Assembly: GCF_018119395.1 (NCBI RefSeq)
Contig: NZ_JAGPWD010000024.1
Coordinates: forward strand, 1 to 64,000
Length of the DNA: 64,000 bases
Direction of reading: 5' to 3'
Source: Massilia sp. ZL223
GTDB taxonomy: Bacteria > Pseudomonadota > Gammaproteobacteria > Burkholderiales > Burkholderiaceae_D
The position numbers were made by a program, and so were the translations under genes. Below, in pieces: positions 27,830-38,402 of the stretch (the stretch's first letter is position 1; each line of letters opens with the position of its first letter). The notes under the pieces are model-generated. The model worked only from the letters and a program-made list of their open reading frames with translations, ran no database searches and was not told the origin of the DNA.

Positions 27830-28240
27830 ATGTCGATGCTGAAAGAGTTCAAGACGTTTGCAATGCGCGGTAATGTGGTCGACCTGGCCGTCGGTGTGAT
27901 CATCGGCGCGGCCTTCAGCAAGATCGTCGATTCGCTGGTGCAGGACATCATCATGCCACCGATCAGCAAGCTGTTCGGCGGCCTCGATTTCGCCAGTTAC
28001 TACCTTCCGCTCAATGGACAAGCCTATAACTTACCACTGGCCGAGGCCAAGAAGGCAGGTGCAGTGTTGGCTTATGGTAACTTCCTGACTATATTGCTCA
28101 ACTTTATCATCCTGGCCTTCGTCATCTTCCAGATGATCAAGATGATCAACCGCCTGCGCGGCCCGGTCACGCCGGAAGCGGCGGCAGTCGCGGAAGAAGT
28201 CGTGCTGCTGCGCGAGATCCGCGATTCCCTGAAGCGCTAG
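27830..28240 (+). CDS. mscL: large-conductance mechanosensitive channel
   Basis: 136 residues. The start at 27830 is set by AAGGAG 7 bases before it and by MscL homology ([20 protein letters not shown]); the open frame extends upstream without homology. Two membrane helices ([20 protein letters not shown] and [19 protein letters not shown]) and the C-terminal bundle helix are seen. It releases solutes during hypo-osmotic shock. The protease gene follows after 5 bp. Confidence 0.96.
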   Translation: MSMLKEFKTFAMRGNVVDLAVGVIIGAAFSKIVDSLVQDIIMPPISKLFGGLDFASYYLPLNGQAYNLPLAEAKKAGAVLAYGNFLTILLNFIILAFVIFQMIKMINRLRGPVTPEAAAVAEEVVLLREIRDSLKR

Positions 28241-28245
28241 CGAGC

Positions 28246-29436
28246 ATGAAAGACGGCGACTTCCCGGTAGTAGAGCAACCCGGCGCCCTGAAGCGCCTGT
28301 GGATGCTGTTCGCCCAGGCGGTCACCGTCGCGCTCGCTGTCTATGTCGTCGTGGCCGCCCTCAAGCCCGAATGGCTGGAGGGCAAGCCCGAGCAGGTCAG
28401 CGTCGGCAGTCCCGGAAACTCCGTGCCCATGCTGCAGGCGCCGCCGCGCGCGCCGGGCGGCAGCTACCGCGACGCCGCGGCCCGGGCCATGCCCACCGTG
28501 GTCAATATCTTCACCAGCAAGGCCACGCGCCAGACCCATCCGCTGCTGAAGGATCCCTTCTTCCGCCGCTTCTTCGGCGACCGCATGCCGCCCGAAGAGC
28601 AGCTGGCCAGCCTCGGCTCGGGGGTGATCGTCAGCGCCGACGGCACCATCCTGACCAATAACCACGTGGTGGAAGGCGCCGACGCCATCGAAGTCGGCCT
28701 GGCGGACGGCCGCAAGGTGGCCGCGCGCATCGTCGGCCTGGATCCGGAAACCGACCTGGCCGTGATCCGCATCGCCGCGCGCGACCTGCCGGTGATGGTG
28801 CTGGGCGACCCCGAGCAGGCGCGCGTGGGCGATGTGGTGCTGGCGATCGGCAACCCGTTCGGGGTAGGCCAGACCGTCACCTTGGGCATCATTTCGGCGC
28901 TGGGGCGCAACAACCTGCACATCAACCACTTCGAGAACTTCATCCAGACCGACGCCGCGATCAACTTCGGCAACTCGGGCGGGGCCCTGGTCGACACCAA
29001 TGGCCACCTGCTGGGCATCAATTCCGCGATCTATTCGCAGACCGGCGGCTCGGTCGGCATCGGCTTCGCCATTCCCGTCTCCACCGCCAAGACCGTGCTC
29101 GATTCCATCGTCAAGCATGGCCAGGTGGTGCGCGGCTGGATCGGCATCGAGTCCCAGGACATCACGCCCGAGCTGGCCGACAGCTTCGGCCTGGCGCGCT
29201 CGAGCGGCGCGATCATCGCCGGCGTGGTGCGCGGCGGGCCGGCCGACCGCGCCGGCATCCGCCCGGGCGACATCCTGGTGGCGGTGGGCGGCAAGAAGGT
29301 GGGATCGACCAACGACATGCTCAACCTGATCGCCCAGCTCGAGCCCGGCAGCAAGGCCCAGATGACCATCCTGCGCAAGAGCCGCGAGGCCACGCTCGGC
29401 GTGACGGTGGGCCGCCGCCCGCGCCAGATTCCCTAA
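28246..29436 (+). CDS. membrane-anchored DegS/HtrA-like serine protease
   Basis: 396 residues. One N-terminal membrane helix (about 18-39) anchors a periplasmic trypsin-like domain with intact triad His140 (TNNHVVEG), Asp170 (ETDLAVIRI) and Ser244 (FGNSGGAL). A single PDZ domain follows (about 300-390). One PDZ plus anchor is the layout of DegS/AlgW, the site-1 proteases of envelope stress signalling, and not of DegP, which has two PDZ domains. No rseA/rpoE is in the window. Confidence 0.88.
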   Translation: MKDGDFPVVEQPGALKRLWMLFAQAVTVALAVYVVVAALKPEWLEGKPEQVSVGSPGNSVPMLQAPPRAPGGSYRDAAARAMPTVVNIFTSKATRQTHPLLKDPFFRRFFGDRMPPEEQLASLGSGVIVSADGTILTNNHVVEGADAIEVGLADGRKVAARIVGLDPETDLAVIRIAARDLPVMVLGDPEQARVGDVVLAIGNPFGVGQTVTLGIISALGRNNLHINHFENFIQTDAAINFGNSGGALVDTNGHLLGINSAIYSQTGGSVGIGFAIPVSTAKTVLDSIVKHGQVVRGWIGIESQDITPELADSFGLARSSGAIIAGVVRGGPADRAGIRPGDILVAVGGKKVGSTNDMLNLIAQLEPGSKAQMTILRKSREATLGVTVGRRPRQIP

Positions 29437-29462
29437 ATCCCTTTCCTTTTGTTGGACCCTCC

Positions 29463-30152
29463 ATGCATCTGCGTGACCTGACGCAATACCTGAACGAACT
29501 CAGCGAAAACAACAACCGCCCCTGGTTCCTGTGGAACAAGCCGCGCTATGACATCCTGCGCACCGAATTCGTCGAGATGGTGGCCGAACTGATCCGTGAG
29601 ATGGCGAAGTTCGACAAGGCGATCGCCGCCTGCGATCCGAAGAAGGCGGTGTTCCGCTTCCAGCGCGATACCCGCTTCGCCAAGGACAAGACGCCGTATA
29701 AAACCCATTTCGCGGCCGGGATCGCGCCCAACAACAAGCGCAAGCCGAGCGATGGCGCCGGCCCGACCTATTACTTCCACATCGAGCGCAACGGCAAGCT
29801 GCTGTTCGGCGCGGGCGAATACATCCCGCCGGCGGCGCGCCTGAAGGCGATCCGCGAGCACGTGGTCAACGATGCGCCGGGTTTCGCCAAAATGTTGAAG
29901 AATAAGCATCTCCGCGCCACCTATGGCGACTTGCGCCATGACGAGGGCAAGCTGCAGCGGCCGCCGAAGGGTTTCGATCCGGATCACCCGCTGATCGACT
30001 ACCTCAAGCTCAAGAGCTTCTTCGTGTGGATCGAGGTGGACCTTGCCCTGAACGAACCGGACAAGCTGGTGCCGCAGCTGGCAAGCGGATTCAAGGATGC
30101 CTTCGCGCTGGTGACCTGGCTGCGCGGAGTGCCGGAGTACGTCGAAGAGTAA
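29463..30152 (+). CDS. DUF2461 (TIGR02453) family protein
   Basis: 229 residues, cytoplasmic. Blocks typical for the family are LNELSENNNRPWFLWNKPRY, PKKAVFRFQRDTRFAKDKTP, YKTHFAAGI and YYFHIERNGKLLFGAGEYIP. Widespread in bacteria and fungi; molecular function unknown. It lies 26 bp behind the protease and 17 bp before a cupin gene. Confidence 0.85.
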   Translation: MHLRDLTQYLNELSENNNRPWFLWNKPRYDILRTEFVEMVAELIREMAKFDKAIAACDPKKAVFRFQRDTRFAKDKTPYKTHFAAGIAPNNKRKPSDGAGPTYYFHIERNGKLLFGAGEYIPPAARLKAIREHVVNDAPGFAKMLKNKHLRATYGDLRHDEGKLQRPPKGFDPDHPLIDYLKLKSFFVWIEVDLALNEPDKLVPQLASGFKDAFALVTWLRGVPEYVEE

Positions 30153-30169
30153 TCTGGAAGGAGGGCGAC

Positions 30170-30544
30170 ATGGCCTTGCAACACGCAGTATCGGGGGAAC
30201 GCATCGTATTGCAGCGCGGAGACGACGACATCGCCCATTTCACGTCCGTGGCCCTGGTCAAGACCGAGCACATGGAACTGATGCGCCTGGTGGTGCCGAA
30301 GGAGCGGCCGATTCCCGAGCACCGCGTGGAAGGAGAGGTGACCATCCTGTGCCTGGAAGGCGAGATGGCGATCGATGCGCATGGACGCACGACGACCCTC
30401 AAGCCGAACGAGATGGTGTACCTGGCGGGAGGGGAGCCGCATACCATCCGCGCGCTGAAGGATGCGGTGGCGCTCATGACCATCCTGATGGGGCCGGTAA
30501 GGACGGGTGGGCCGACCAATGATCCGCGGGGAGCGGCGAGCTGA
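30170..30544 (+). CDS. small cupin-domain protein
   Basis: 124 residues, a single cupin barrel. The first motif is reduced (PIPEHRVEGEVTILCLEGEM) and the second is LKPNEMVYLAGGEPHTIRAL. GGAGGG lies 4 bases before the ATG. The metal ligands are only partly kept (His in the first and His in the second motif), so catalytic activity is uncertain. Probably co-transcribed with the DUF2461 gene. Confidence 0.8.
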   Translation: MALQHAVSGERIVLQRGDDDIAHFTSVALVKTEHMELMRLVVPKERPIPEHRVEGEVTILCLEGEMAIDAHGRTTTLKPNEMVYLAGGEPHTIRALKDAVALMTILMGPVRTGGPTNDPRGAAS

Positions 30545-30564
30545 AACCTTGGTGGTGCGCTGAG

Positions 30565-30673
30565 AAACTTGGGTTCCGGCCTGCGCCGGAACGACGTTCT
30601 TAGGCTACTTGCCGCAATAAGCAGCACCACTGCTCTCAGCACGTCGTTCCGGCGAAGGCCGGAACCCAAGTTT
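30565..30673. repeat. REP-like inverted repeat pair
   Basis: Two 32-base arms, each itself a hairpin around GGAACGACG/CGTCGTTCC, face each other across 45 bp and begin/end with AAACTTGGG/CCCAAGTTT. Similar units occur at 37357-37465 and, as a single hairpin, at 49717-49746. It lies between the convergent cupin and gpsA genes and may serve as terminator. Confidence 0.75.
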
Positions 30674-30697
30674 GCATGAGCAGCCACGAACTCCGAA

Positions 30698-31729
30698 TCA
30701 GGCCAGCTCGACCCTCGGATCCCTCGCCAGCAAGCGTTGCGCCATCTCGGTCGCCGCGACGCCATCGAACAGCACCCCCGCCACCGCCTCGGTAATCGGC
30801 ATCTCCACCCCCATCCTGCGCGCCAGTTCGCGCACAGCCTTCGCACACGGCACGCCTTCCGCCACATGCCCCAGCTCGGCCACGATGGTGTCGAGCGCCT
30901 TGCCCTGCGCCAGCGCCAGGCCCACGCGCCGGTTGCGCGACAGGTCGCCGGTGCAGGTCAGGATCAGGTCGCCCATGCCGGTGAGCCCCATGAAGGTCCC
31001 CGGCTGCGCCCCCAGCGCCAGGCCCAGGCGGGTGATCTCCGCCAGCCCGCGGGTGATCAGCGCCGCGCGCGCGTTCAGCCCCATGCCCAGCCCGTCGGCC
31101 GTGCCGGTGGCGATCGCCATCACGTTCTTGACCGCGCCGCCCACCTCGACGCCGACCAGGTCGTCGCAGGCATAGACGCGCAGGTTACCGCCGTGCACTG
31201 CCGCCACCACGCGCTCGCGCAGCTCGGCCGACTCCGAGGCCACCGACAGCGCGCACGGCAGCCCGCGCGCCACTTCCTGGGCGAACGAGGGCCCCGACAG
31301 CGCCGCGCCCGGCACAGCATCGCCCAGCACCTCGGCCATCACCTGGTGCGGCAGCAGGCCGGTGTTGGCCTCGAAACCCTTGCACAGCCAGACCACGTTC
31401 GGAATCTTGCGGCCGCGCAGCTGTTCCAGCAGCGGGCGCAGGCCGGCCACCGGGCAGGCCGCGATCAAGAGCGGCGCTTCCTCGGGGCGGGCGTCCATGA
31501 CATGCGCCAGGGCCGCCTCGAAGTCGCTGCCCACGCGCAGGGAGGCCGGCAGCGGATGGCCCGGCAGGTAGGCCAGGTTCTCGCGCGCCGCTTCGGTCTC
31601 GCTCATCTGCTGCGGGTTGCGGCCCCACAGCAGCACGTCGTGGCGGGCGGCGAGGGCGATCGCGACCGCGGTGCCCCAGGCGCCGGCGCCGAGGATGGTG
31701 ATCTTGGAGGGTTGTTTGTCGTGTTGCAT
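30698..31729 (-). CDS. gpsA: NAD(P)H-dependent glycerol-3-phosphate dehydrogenase
   Basis: 343 residues making sn-glycerol 3-phosphate for phospholipids. The start at 31729 begins directly before the Rossmann motif [12 protein letters not shown]. Also visible: [23 protein letters not shown], the catalytic Lys in [14 protein letters not shown], and [19 protein letters not shown]. The order secB-SH3-gpsA following grxC on one strand is usual in these bacteria. Confidence 0.95.
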   Translation of the reverse strand: MQHDKQPSKITILGAGAWGTAVAIALAARHDVLLWGRNPQQMSETEAARENLAYLPGHPLPASLRVGSDFEAALAHVMDARPEEAPLLIAACPVAGLRPLLEQLRGRKIPNVVWLCKGFEANTGLLPHQVMAEVLGDAVPGAALSGPSFAQEVARGLPCALSVASESAELRERVVAAVHGGNLRVYACDDLVGVEVGGAVKNVMAIATGTADGLGMGLNARAALITRGLAEITRLGLALGAQPGTFMGLTGMGDLILTCTGDLSRNRRVGLALAQGKALDTIVAELGHVAEGVPCAKAVRELARRMGVEMPITEAVAGVLFDGVAATEMAQRLLARDPRVELA

Positions 31730-31743
31730 GGGATAGGTAGGAA

Positions 31744-32184
31744 TCACAGGCCCCAGATGTCGGAAGCCTTGATGTAGCCGGTCAGGCCGTCGCGGTGGCG
31801 CACGCGCACCCAGGTGACGGCGTTCGGATCGACCAGTTCGAGCAGCACACCCTTGTCCGCGGTCATCAGGACCGGGGAGGTGTCGCTGGGCTCGCTGAAA
31901 ACTTTTGCGCCGGGCACGCGCACCAGCACGTTGCGGCGCGCGGACAAGGCCTTGGCCTGGGTCCAGGCCACGTCGCCGTTCATGTCGCGCACCTTGACCC
32001 ATTCGCCATAGCTGAGCATGACTTGCACCGGCATGCCGGCGGGCGCCACGTACAGCTTGTTGCCCTTGGCGGAAGGGGTGTCGTACAGGATGGCCATGGG
32101 CGGGCCGACGGTCTTGAAATCGAAGGCGAACGCGCTCGAGGCTGCCATGAGGAGCATGCCTGCAAGAAGTCGGGAAAGGATCAT
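31744..32184 (-). CDS. periplasmic SH3-domain protein
   Basis: 146 residues. The start at 32184 gives a signal peptide ([16 protein letters not shown]); an upstream in-frame start would extend it by 17 residues without homology. Two SH3-like repeats follow ([38 protein letters not shown]) with the closing [20 protein letters not shown]. Such domains often bind cell-wall peptides. Located 14 bp before gpsA. Confidence 0.8.
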   Translation of the reverse strand: MILSRLLAGMLLMAASSAFAFDFKTVGPPMAILYDTPSAKGNKLYVAPAGMPVQVMLSYGEWVKVRDMNGDVAWTQAKALSARRNVLVRVPGAKVFSEPSDTSPVLMTADKGVLLELVDPNAVTWVRVRHRDGLTGYIKASDIWGL

Positions 32185-32257
32185 GACGGGCCTGGACGAA
32201 ACCAACGCCGTGAGGCAGGAACAGGCGCCGCCCAAGCGGCGCCCGCGGGAGAACAGC

Positions 32258-32716
32258 TTATTGTGCCGGTGCGGCGGCAGCCTGGGCCATGGCGGCCTGG
32301 CGCTGCTGGTAGAAGGCTTCGAAGTTGATCTCGGCCAGGTGGACCGGCGGGAAGCCGGCGCGGCTGATCACGTCGGCGATGTTGGCGCGCAGGTACGGGT
32401 AGATGATGTTCGGGCAGCCGATGCCCAGCAGCGGATCCATCTGCTCGGCCGGGATGTTGCGGGCTTCGAAGATGCCAGCCTGCTTGCCTTCGACCAGGAA
32501 GGCGACCTTGTCCTTGACCTTGGCGGTGACGGTGATGGTCACGGTCGATTCGTAGATGCCTTCGGCGATGCTTTCCGCGCCGACGTCCAGCGAGACTTCG
32601 ATGCTCGGCGCTTCCTGTTCCAGGAAGATCGACGGCGAATTCGGTTGCTCCAGCGACATGTCTTTCAGGTAGACGCGTTGGATTTGGAATACTGGTTGCA
32701 GGTTTTCGTCAGACAT
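32258..32716 (-). CDS. secB: protein-export chaperone SecB
   Basis: 152 residues. Typical SecB blocks: [60 protein letters not shown], and the C-terminal [10 protein letters not shown]. It keeps preproteins unfolded and hands them to SecA. Confidence 0.96.
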   Translation of the reverse strand: MSDENLQPVFQIQRVYLKDMSLEQPNSPSIFLEQEAPSIEVSLDVGAESIAEGIYESTVTITVTAKVKDKVAFLVEGKQAGIFEARNIPAEQMDPLLGIGCPNIIYPYLRANIADVISRAGFPPVHLAEINFEAFYQQRQAAMAQAAAAPAQ

Positions 32717-32852
32717 GGAACGCTTTCTTTAAATTGTGGAGAACGGCTGTCCGTTCAGGGTGCATTGGTCAAACGCGATCACAATTGTATCAAAATCAAT
32801 TTGGATGCAATAGCGCTTTGCCGGGGCGTTGTAAACCTGTCATGCACCCGCC

Positions 32853-32879
32853 GTTTGGACGGCGCAGAGCCGTCCAAAC
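32853..32879 (-). terminator. strong hairpin after grxC
   Basis: GTTTGGACGGC/GCCGTCCAAAC arms (11 bp) around GCAGA, 5 bases behind the grxC stop. No U-tract follows, so it may be a processing or 3'-end stabilising hairpin within the grxC-secB transcript. Confidence 0.45.
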
Positions 32880-32884
32880 CAGGC

Positions 32885-33148
32885 TTATTCGCCTTTCAGC
32901 AGCGGATCCAGGCGGCCGGCCTGGTCGAGCGCGTACAGGTCGTCGAAGCCGCCCACATGGGTTTCGCCCACGTAGATCTGCGGCACGGTGCGGCGGCCCG
33001 TGCGCTGCATCATGATCTGGCGCTGCTCCGGATCGAGGTCGACGCGGATGCGTTCGATGTCGGTCACGCCCTTGGCTTCGAGCAGGCGCTCGGCGCGGAC
33101 GCAATAGGGGCAGGCGGCGGTGTGGTAGAGGACGACGTGTGCGGTCAT
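32885..33148 (-). CDS. grxC: glutaredoxin 3
   Basis: 87 residues, dithiol glutaredoxin with active site Cys13-Pro-Tyr-Cys16, the cis-Pro TVPQIYVGETHVGGFDDL block and normal length. It reduces disulfides using glutathione. It lies 22 bp behind the rhodanese gene and upstream of secB. Confidence 0.95.
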   Translation of the reverse strand: MTAHVVLYHTAACPYCVRAERLLEAKGVTDIERIRVDLDPEQRQIMMQRTGRRTVPQIYVGETHVGGFDDLYALDQAGRLDPLLKGE

Positions 33149-33170
33149 GATGCTTCCTTCCTGAAAAGGT

Positions 33171-33572
33171 TTATTTGGTCAGCGGCAAGCCGGCCGCGGT
33201 CCACGCCGCCAGGCCGCCCTCGAGCGCGTGCGCGTCCTCGAAGCCGGCCGCCTGCAGCTGGCGCGCCGCCTTGTCGGCACGGGCACCGTTCTGGTCCACG
33301 ATGACGACGGTGCGGCCCTTGGACTTGTCCAGCTCGCCGAGTCGATTGGCCAAGTCTGCCAGCGGAACATGTTTCGCGTCGCGCACGTGGCCGGCCGCGA
33401 ACTCGTCGGCGCTGCGCACGTCCAGCACGAGGGTCTTGCCGCGGTTAATCATCTGCGTGGCCTGCAGCGGCGACACGCGTTTGCCGCGCGGCGCCAGGGC
33501 CGGCCAGAGCAGGGCGCCGCCCGAAATCACGGCGATCGCTACGACGAAGATATTATCGAGAATGAATTTCAC
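33171..33572 (-). CDS. membrane-anchored rhodanese-like protein without active-site cysteine
   Basis: 133 residues from a GTG start at 33572, which matches the expected KFILDNIFVVAIAVISG anchor; an ATG at 33605 would add 11 residues. A rhodanese domain follows (LVLDVRSADEFAAGHVRDAK, ALEGGLAAWTAAGLPL). The loop that should read CxxGxRS is VDQNGARA, with no Cys anywhere near, so sulfur transfer is unlikely and a binding or regulatory role is more plausible. First gene before grxC-secB. Confidence 0.82.
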   Translation of the reverse strand: MKFILDNIFVVAIAVISGGALLWPALAPRGKRVSPLQATQMINRGKTLVLDVRSADEFAAGHVRDAKHVPLADLANRLGELDKSKGRTVVIVDQNGARADKAARQLQAAGFEDAHALEGGLAAWTAAGLPLTK

Positions 33573-33660
33573 AAGGCATCCAATGGTTGAACTGAATCGG
33601 GGCATTATAAAATAGAAGCCGAACCAGCCATCCAACCACTCTTTTTTTGAAGATCAGCTT

Positions 33661-34407
33661 ATGTACAAAATCGTATTCATGCGCCATGGCGAATCCACCT
33701 GGAACCTGGAAAACCGCTTCACCGGCTGGACCGACGTCGACCTGACCGAGAAAGGTGTTGCCGAGGCGAAAGCCGCCGGCCGCGTCCTCAAGGAAGCCGG
33801 TTTCAGCTTCGATGTCGCCTACACCTCGGTGCTCAAGCGCGCCATCCGCACCCTGTGGCTGGCCCTGGACGAGATGGACATGATGTACCTGCCGATCAAG
33901 AACGACTGGCGCCTGAACGAACGCCACTACGGCGCCCTGCAGGGCCTGGACAAGGCCGAGACCGCCGCCAAGTTCGGCGACGAGCAGGTGCTGGTCTGGC
34001 GCCGCAGCTACGACACCCCGCCGCCGGCCCTGGAAGCGGGCGACGAGCGCACCTCCTTCGGCGACCCGCGCTACGCCGGCCTGGACAAGGCGCAGATCCC
34101 GCTGACCGAATGCCTGAAGGACACCGTGGCGCGCGTGATGCCGGCCTGGGACGAGGAAATCGCCCCGCAGATCCGCGCCGGCAAGAACATCCTGATCTCG
34201 GCCCATGGCAACAGCCTGCGCGCGATCATCAAGATGCTGGACAACATCAGCGACACCGACATCGTCGGCCTGAACATCCCGAACGGCCAGCCGCTGGTGT
34301 ATGAGCTGGACGCCGACCTGAAGCCGATCAAGCACTACTACCTGGGCGACCAGGAAGCGATCGCCGCCGCCATGGCGGCCGTGGCCAACCAAGGGAAGGC
34401 GAAGTAA
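33661..34407 (+). CDS. gpmA: 2,3-bisphosphoglycerate-dependent phosphoglycerate mutase
   Basis: 248 residues. The phospho-acceptor His9 lies in [24 protein letters not shown] and [15 protein letters not shown] are diagnostic of the dPGM type, and the second histidine is in [13 protein letters not shown]. Glycolysis/gluconeogenesis. It stands divergent from the rhodanese gene and is followed after 4 bp by the EnvC-like gene. Confidence 0.96.
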   Translation: MYKIVFMRHGESTWNLENRFTGWTDVDLTEKGVAEAKAAGRVLKEAGFSFDVAYTSVLKRAIRTLWLALDEMDMMYLPIKNDWRLNERHYGALQGLDKAETAAKFGDEQVLVWRRSYDTPPPALEAGDERTSFGDPRYAGLDKAQIPLTECLKDTVARVMPAWDEEIAPQIRAGKNILISAHGNSLRAIIKMLDNISDTDIVGLNIPNGQPLVYELDADLKPIKHYYLGDQEAIAAAMAAVANQGKAK

Positions 34408-34411
34408 GGTC

Positions 34412-35845
34412 TTGCGTTTGCCAATCACGAAGTTCCTCGGGAGCGCGCTGCTGTGCGCGCTCCTGGGCATCGCTCTGTCTCCCGACGCCCTGGCCCAGCG
34501 CCAGACCGAACGCAGCCGCCAGAAGGCGGCCGCGGAAAAGCAGCGCGCCGGCATCAAGCAGAAGCTCGAGGCGATCAAGCGCGAGATCAGCCGTACCGAG
34601 GACGCCAGGGAAGACGCCGCCGACACCCTGGCGGAATCGGAAGACGCGATCTCGGACGCCAACCGCGCCCTGCGCGACCTGGCGACGGAACAGGTCGAGA
34701 CCAATACGCGCCTGGAAGACATCGCGGCCGAGCAGGAACGTCTCGCCCAGACAATTGTTGTTCAGAAGAAGCAATTATCCAGGCTGCTGCGCGAGCACTA
34801 CGTGGCTGGCAACGAAGACCGGATCAAGCTGCTGCTGTCCGGCGACAATCCAAACCGCATCGCACGCGACCTGCAGCTGATGGGCTATGTATCCCAGGCC
34901 CAGGCGCGCCTGCTGGGCTCGCTGCGCGCGAACCTGGCCCAGGTCGAGGCCAACCTCGACAAGGTCGAGAACGCCAAGCAGGAGCTGGAAGAAATCGCGC
35001 AAGAGCAGCGCGACCAGAAGGAACGGCTGGAAAAGGAAAAGGCGCGCCGCGCCGCGCTGCTGCAGAACCTGTCGAGCCGCCTGGCCGACCAGCGCAAGCA
35101 GGCCGACCGCCTGGAGCGCGACGAACAGCGCATGAGCGGCCTGGTCGACCGCCTGAGCCGCCTGATCCGCGAGCAGGCCGAGGCCGAGCAGCGCCGCCAG
35201 GCCGCGCTCGCCGCCGCCAGGGCGAAAGCCGAAGCCGAGGAAAAGGCGCGGGCCCTGGCGCGCGCCAAGGCCGCGGCCGAGAAGGCCGAACGCGAACGGC
35301 TCGCACGCGAAGAGGCGAAGAACGGCGCCAAACCGGCCACGAAGCCGGAACCCGAACCGCCGAAAGTGGCCGAGCAGCCCAAGCCGGCGGACACCAGGCC
35401 GTCCACCCCGCCGCCGCCCGAAGTGACCCTGGCGCCCGCGGCCCCGGCCGGCGCCTTCGCCTCGCTGCGCGGCCGCCTGGGCGCGCCGGTGAGCGGCAGC
35501 GTGGCGGCGCGCTTCGGCTCGCGCCGCGGCGAAGGACCGACCTGGAAGGGCATGTTCATCAGGGCCGCCGAAGGCGCCGAGGTGCGCGCCGTGGCCCAGG
35601 GCCGGGTCGTGTATTCCGACTGGATGCGTGGCTTCGGCAACCTGATCATCATCGACCACGGCGGCGAGTACCTGTCGATCTACGGAAACAACCAATCCCT
35701 CCTGAAACGCGCCGGCGACATGGTGCGTCCGGGCGAGGCCATCGCGAGCGCGGGCAATACCGGCGGTAACGAGGAATCGGGGCTATACTTTGAGCTCAGG
35801 CATCGCGGCAAGGCCTTCGATCCGGCAAGCTGGGTCAAATTCTAG
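34412..35845 (+). CDS. EnvC-like murein hydrolase activator (degenerate LytM/M23 domain)
   Basis: 477 residues from a TTG start; TAAGG of the gpmA stop region serves as ribosome site. Signal peptide ends near PDALA-QRQ. A long coiled coil (about 25-290, charged EKQRAGIKQKLEAIKREISR pattern) and a Lys/Glu/Pro linker lead to a C-terminal LytM domain. The zinc ligands are gone: the HxxxD motif is replaced by GPTWKGMFIR and HxH by LYFELRH. This is the state of EnvC, which activates AmiA/AmiB amidases at the septum and does not cut itself. It precedes ctpA by 8 bp. Confidence 0.85.
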   Translation: MRLPITKFLGSALLCALLGIALSPDALAQRQTERSRQKAAAEKQRAGIKQKLEAIKREISRTEDAREDAADTLAESEDAISDANRALRDLATEQVETNTRLEDIAAEQERLAQTIVVQKKQLSRLLREHYVAGNEDRIKLLLSGDNPNRIARDLQLMGYVSQAQARLLGSLRANLAQVEANLDKVENAKQELEEIAQEQRDQKERLEKEKARRAALLQNLSSRLADQRKQADRLERDEQRMSGLVDRLSRLIREQAEAEQRRQAALAAARAKAEAEEKARALARAKAAAEKAERERLAREEAKNGAKPATKPEPEPPKVAEQPKPADTRPSTPPPPEVTLAPAAPAGAFASLRGRLGAPVSGSVAARFGSRRGEGPTWKGMFIRAAEGAEVRAVAQGRVVYSDWMRGFGNLIIIDHGGEYLSIYGNNQSLLKRAGDMVRPGEAIASAGNTGGNEESGLYFELRHRGKAFDPASWVKF

Positions 35846-35853
35846 GGGCAAAC

Positions 35854-37335
<1,482 letters not shown>

Positions 37336-37356
37336 CAGCGCTGCGCGAAGGTAAGG

Positions 37357-37465
37357 AAACTTGGGTCTTCGCCTGCGCGGGGACGACGTGCATGGAGCAG
37401 TGGTGATGTTTGACCCTACCACTACCCTTGAGACCGTCGTCCCCGCGAAGGCGGGGACCCAAGTT
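37357..37465. repeat. REP-like inverted repeat pair
   Basis: Arms AAACTTGGGTCTTCGCCTGC... and its near complement ending ...GGGACCCAAGTT enclose about 46 bp. Each arm is itself a hairpin around CGGGGACGACG. Same architecture as 30565-30673, here between ctpA and the E1-like gene, which are in the same direction. Confidence 0.75.
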
Positions 37466-37494
37466 CATGAGGCACCCATAACCCCATCAGCACC

Positions 37495-38247
37495 ATGAAC
37501 GACACCCAACTCCTGCGCTACTCCCGCCACATCCTGCTCGACGAGATCGGCATCGAAGGCCAGGAAAAGCTCCTGAACGCGCACGCGGTGGTCATCGGCG
37601 CCGGCGGCCTGGGTTCCCCCGCGGCGCTCTACCTGGCGTCCGGCGGCGTCGGCCGCATCACCCTGGTCGACGACGACGAGGTCGATCTGACCAACCTGCA
37701 GCGCCAGGTCATGCACACCACTGCCCGCATCGGCCAGCCCAAGGCCGAGTCCGGCCGTGAAGCCCTGCTCGCCATCAACCCGGACATCGAGGTCGTGGCC
37801 CTGCGCGAGCGCGCCGGTCCCGAACGCCTGCGGGAACTTGCTGGCTCCGCCACGGTCGTACTGGACTGCAGCGACAACTTCGCCACCCGCCACGCCGTCA
37901 ACCGCGCCTGCGTGGCGGCCGGCGTGCCGCTGGTGTCCGGCGCCGTGATCCGCTTCGACGGCCAGCTGTCCGTGTTCGATCCGCGCCGCCCGGGCGCCCC
38001 TTGCTACGCCTGCCTGTTCCCCGAAGGCAGCCAGTACGAGGACGTGGCCTGCAGCACCATGGGCGTGTTCGCGCCCCTGGTCGGGGTGGTCGGCGCCATG
38101 CAGGCGGCCGAGGCCATGAAGATCGTGGCCGGCATCGGCCAGCCGCTGGCAGGGCGCCTGCTCCTGCTCGAGGGGCGGGCCATGGAATGGACCAGCATCG
38201 GCATCGCGCATGATTCGAATTGCCCAGTCTGTTCGACTCATGCCTGA
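37495..38247 (+). CDS. moeB: MoeB/ThiF-type E1-like adenylyltransferase
   Basis: 250 residues. ATP-binding GAGGLGS (36-42), substrate block DDDEVDLTNLQRQ (59-71), zinc cysteines 170/173 (CYAC) and 243/246 (CPVC). It adenylates the C-terminal Gly-Gly of a small sulfur carrier (MoaD or ThiS). No moaD or thiS is in the window, so MoeB versus ThiF cannot be settled; synteny with ctpA is usual in the group. Confidence 0.88.
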   Translation: MNDTQLLRYSRHILLDEIGIEGQEKLLNAHAVVIGAGGLGSPAALYLASGGVGRITLVDDDEVDLTNLQRQVMHTTARIGQPKAESGREALLAINPDIEVVALRERAGPERLRELAGSATVVLDCSDNFATRHAVNRACVAAGVPLVSGAVIRFDGQLSVFDPRRPGAPCYACLFPEGSQYEDVACSTMGVFAPLVGVVGAMQAAEAMKIVAGIGQPLAGRLLLLEGRAMEWTSIGIAHDSNCPVCSTHA

Positions 38248-38323
38248 GCGCACGATTTAACGATACAGTGCCGGCGAAGCTGCCTTACAATTGCAGCCCT
38301 GAGTTGCTACTTTCTGGGGACGG

Positions 38324-38366
38324 TAAGCCCGATCTAAGCAAGCGTGTCATCGTTCGGGCTTATACT
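38324..38366 (+). promoter_or_regulatory. inverted repeat overlapping a -10 box before gspG
   Basis: TAAGCCCGA (38324-38332) and its exact complement TCGGGCTTA (38354-38362) flank 21 bp. The right arm runs into TATACT (38361-38366), a good -10 box 37 bp before gspG. No -35 hexamer is visible, so the promoter may need an activator, or the repeat may be an operator or an mRNA hairpin. Confidence 0.4.
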
Positions 38367-38402
38367 GGTCTGCTTCCAACGATTCATAGTAGAAGAATAT
38401 TT

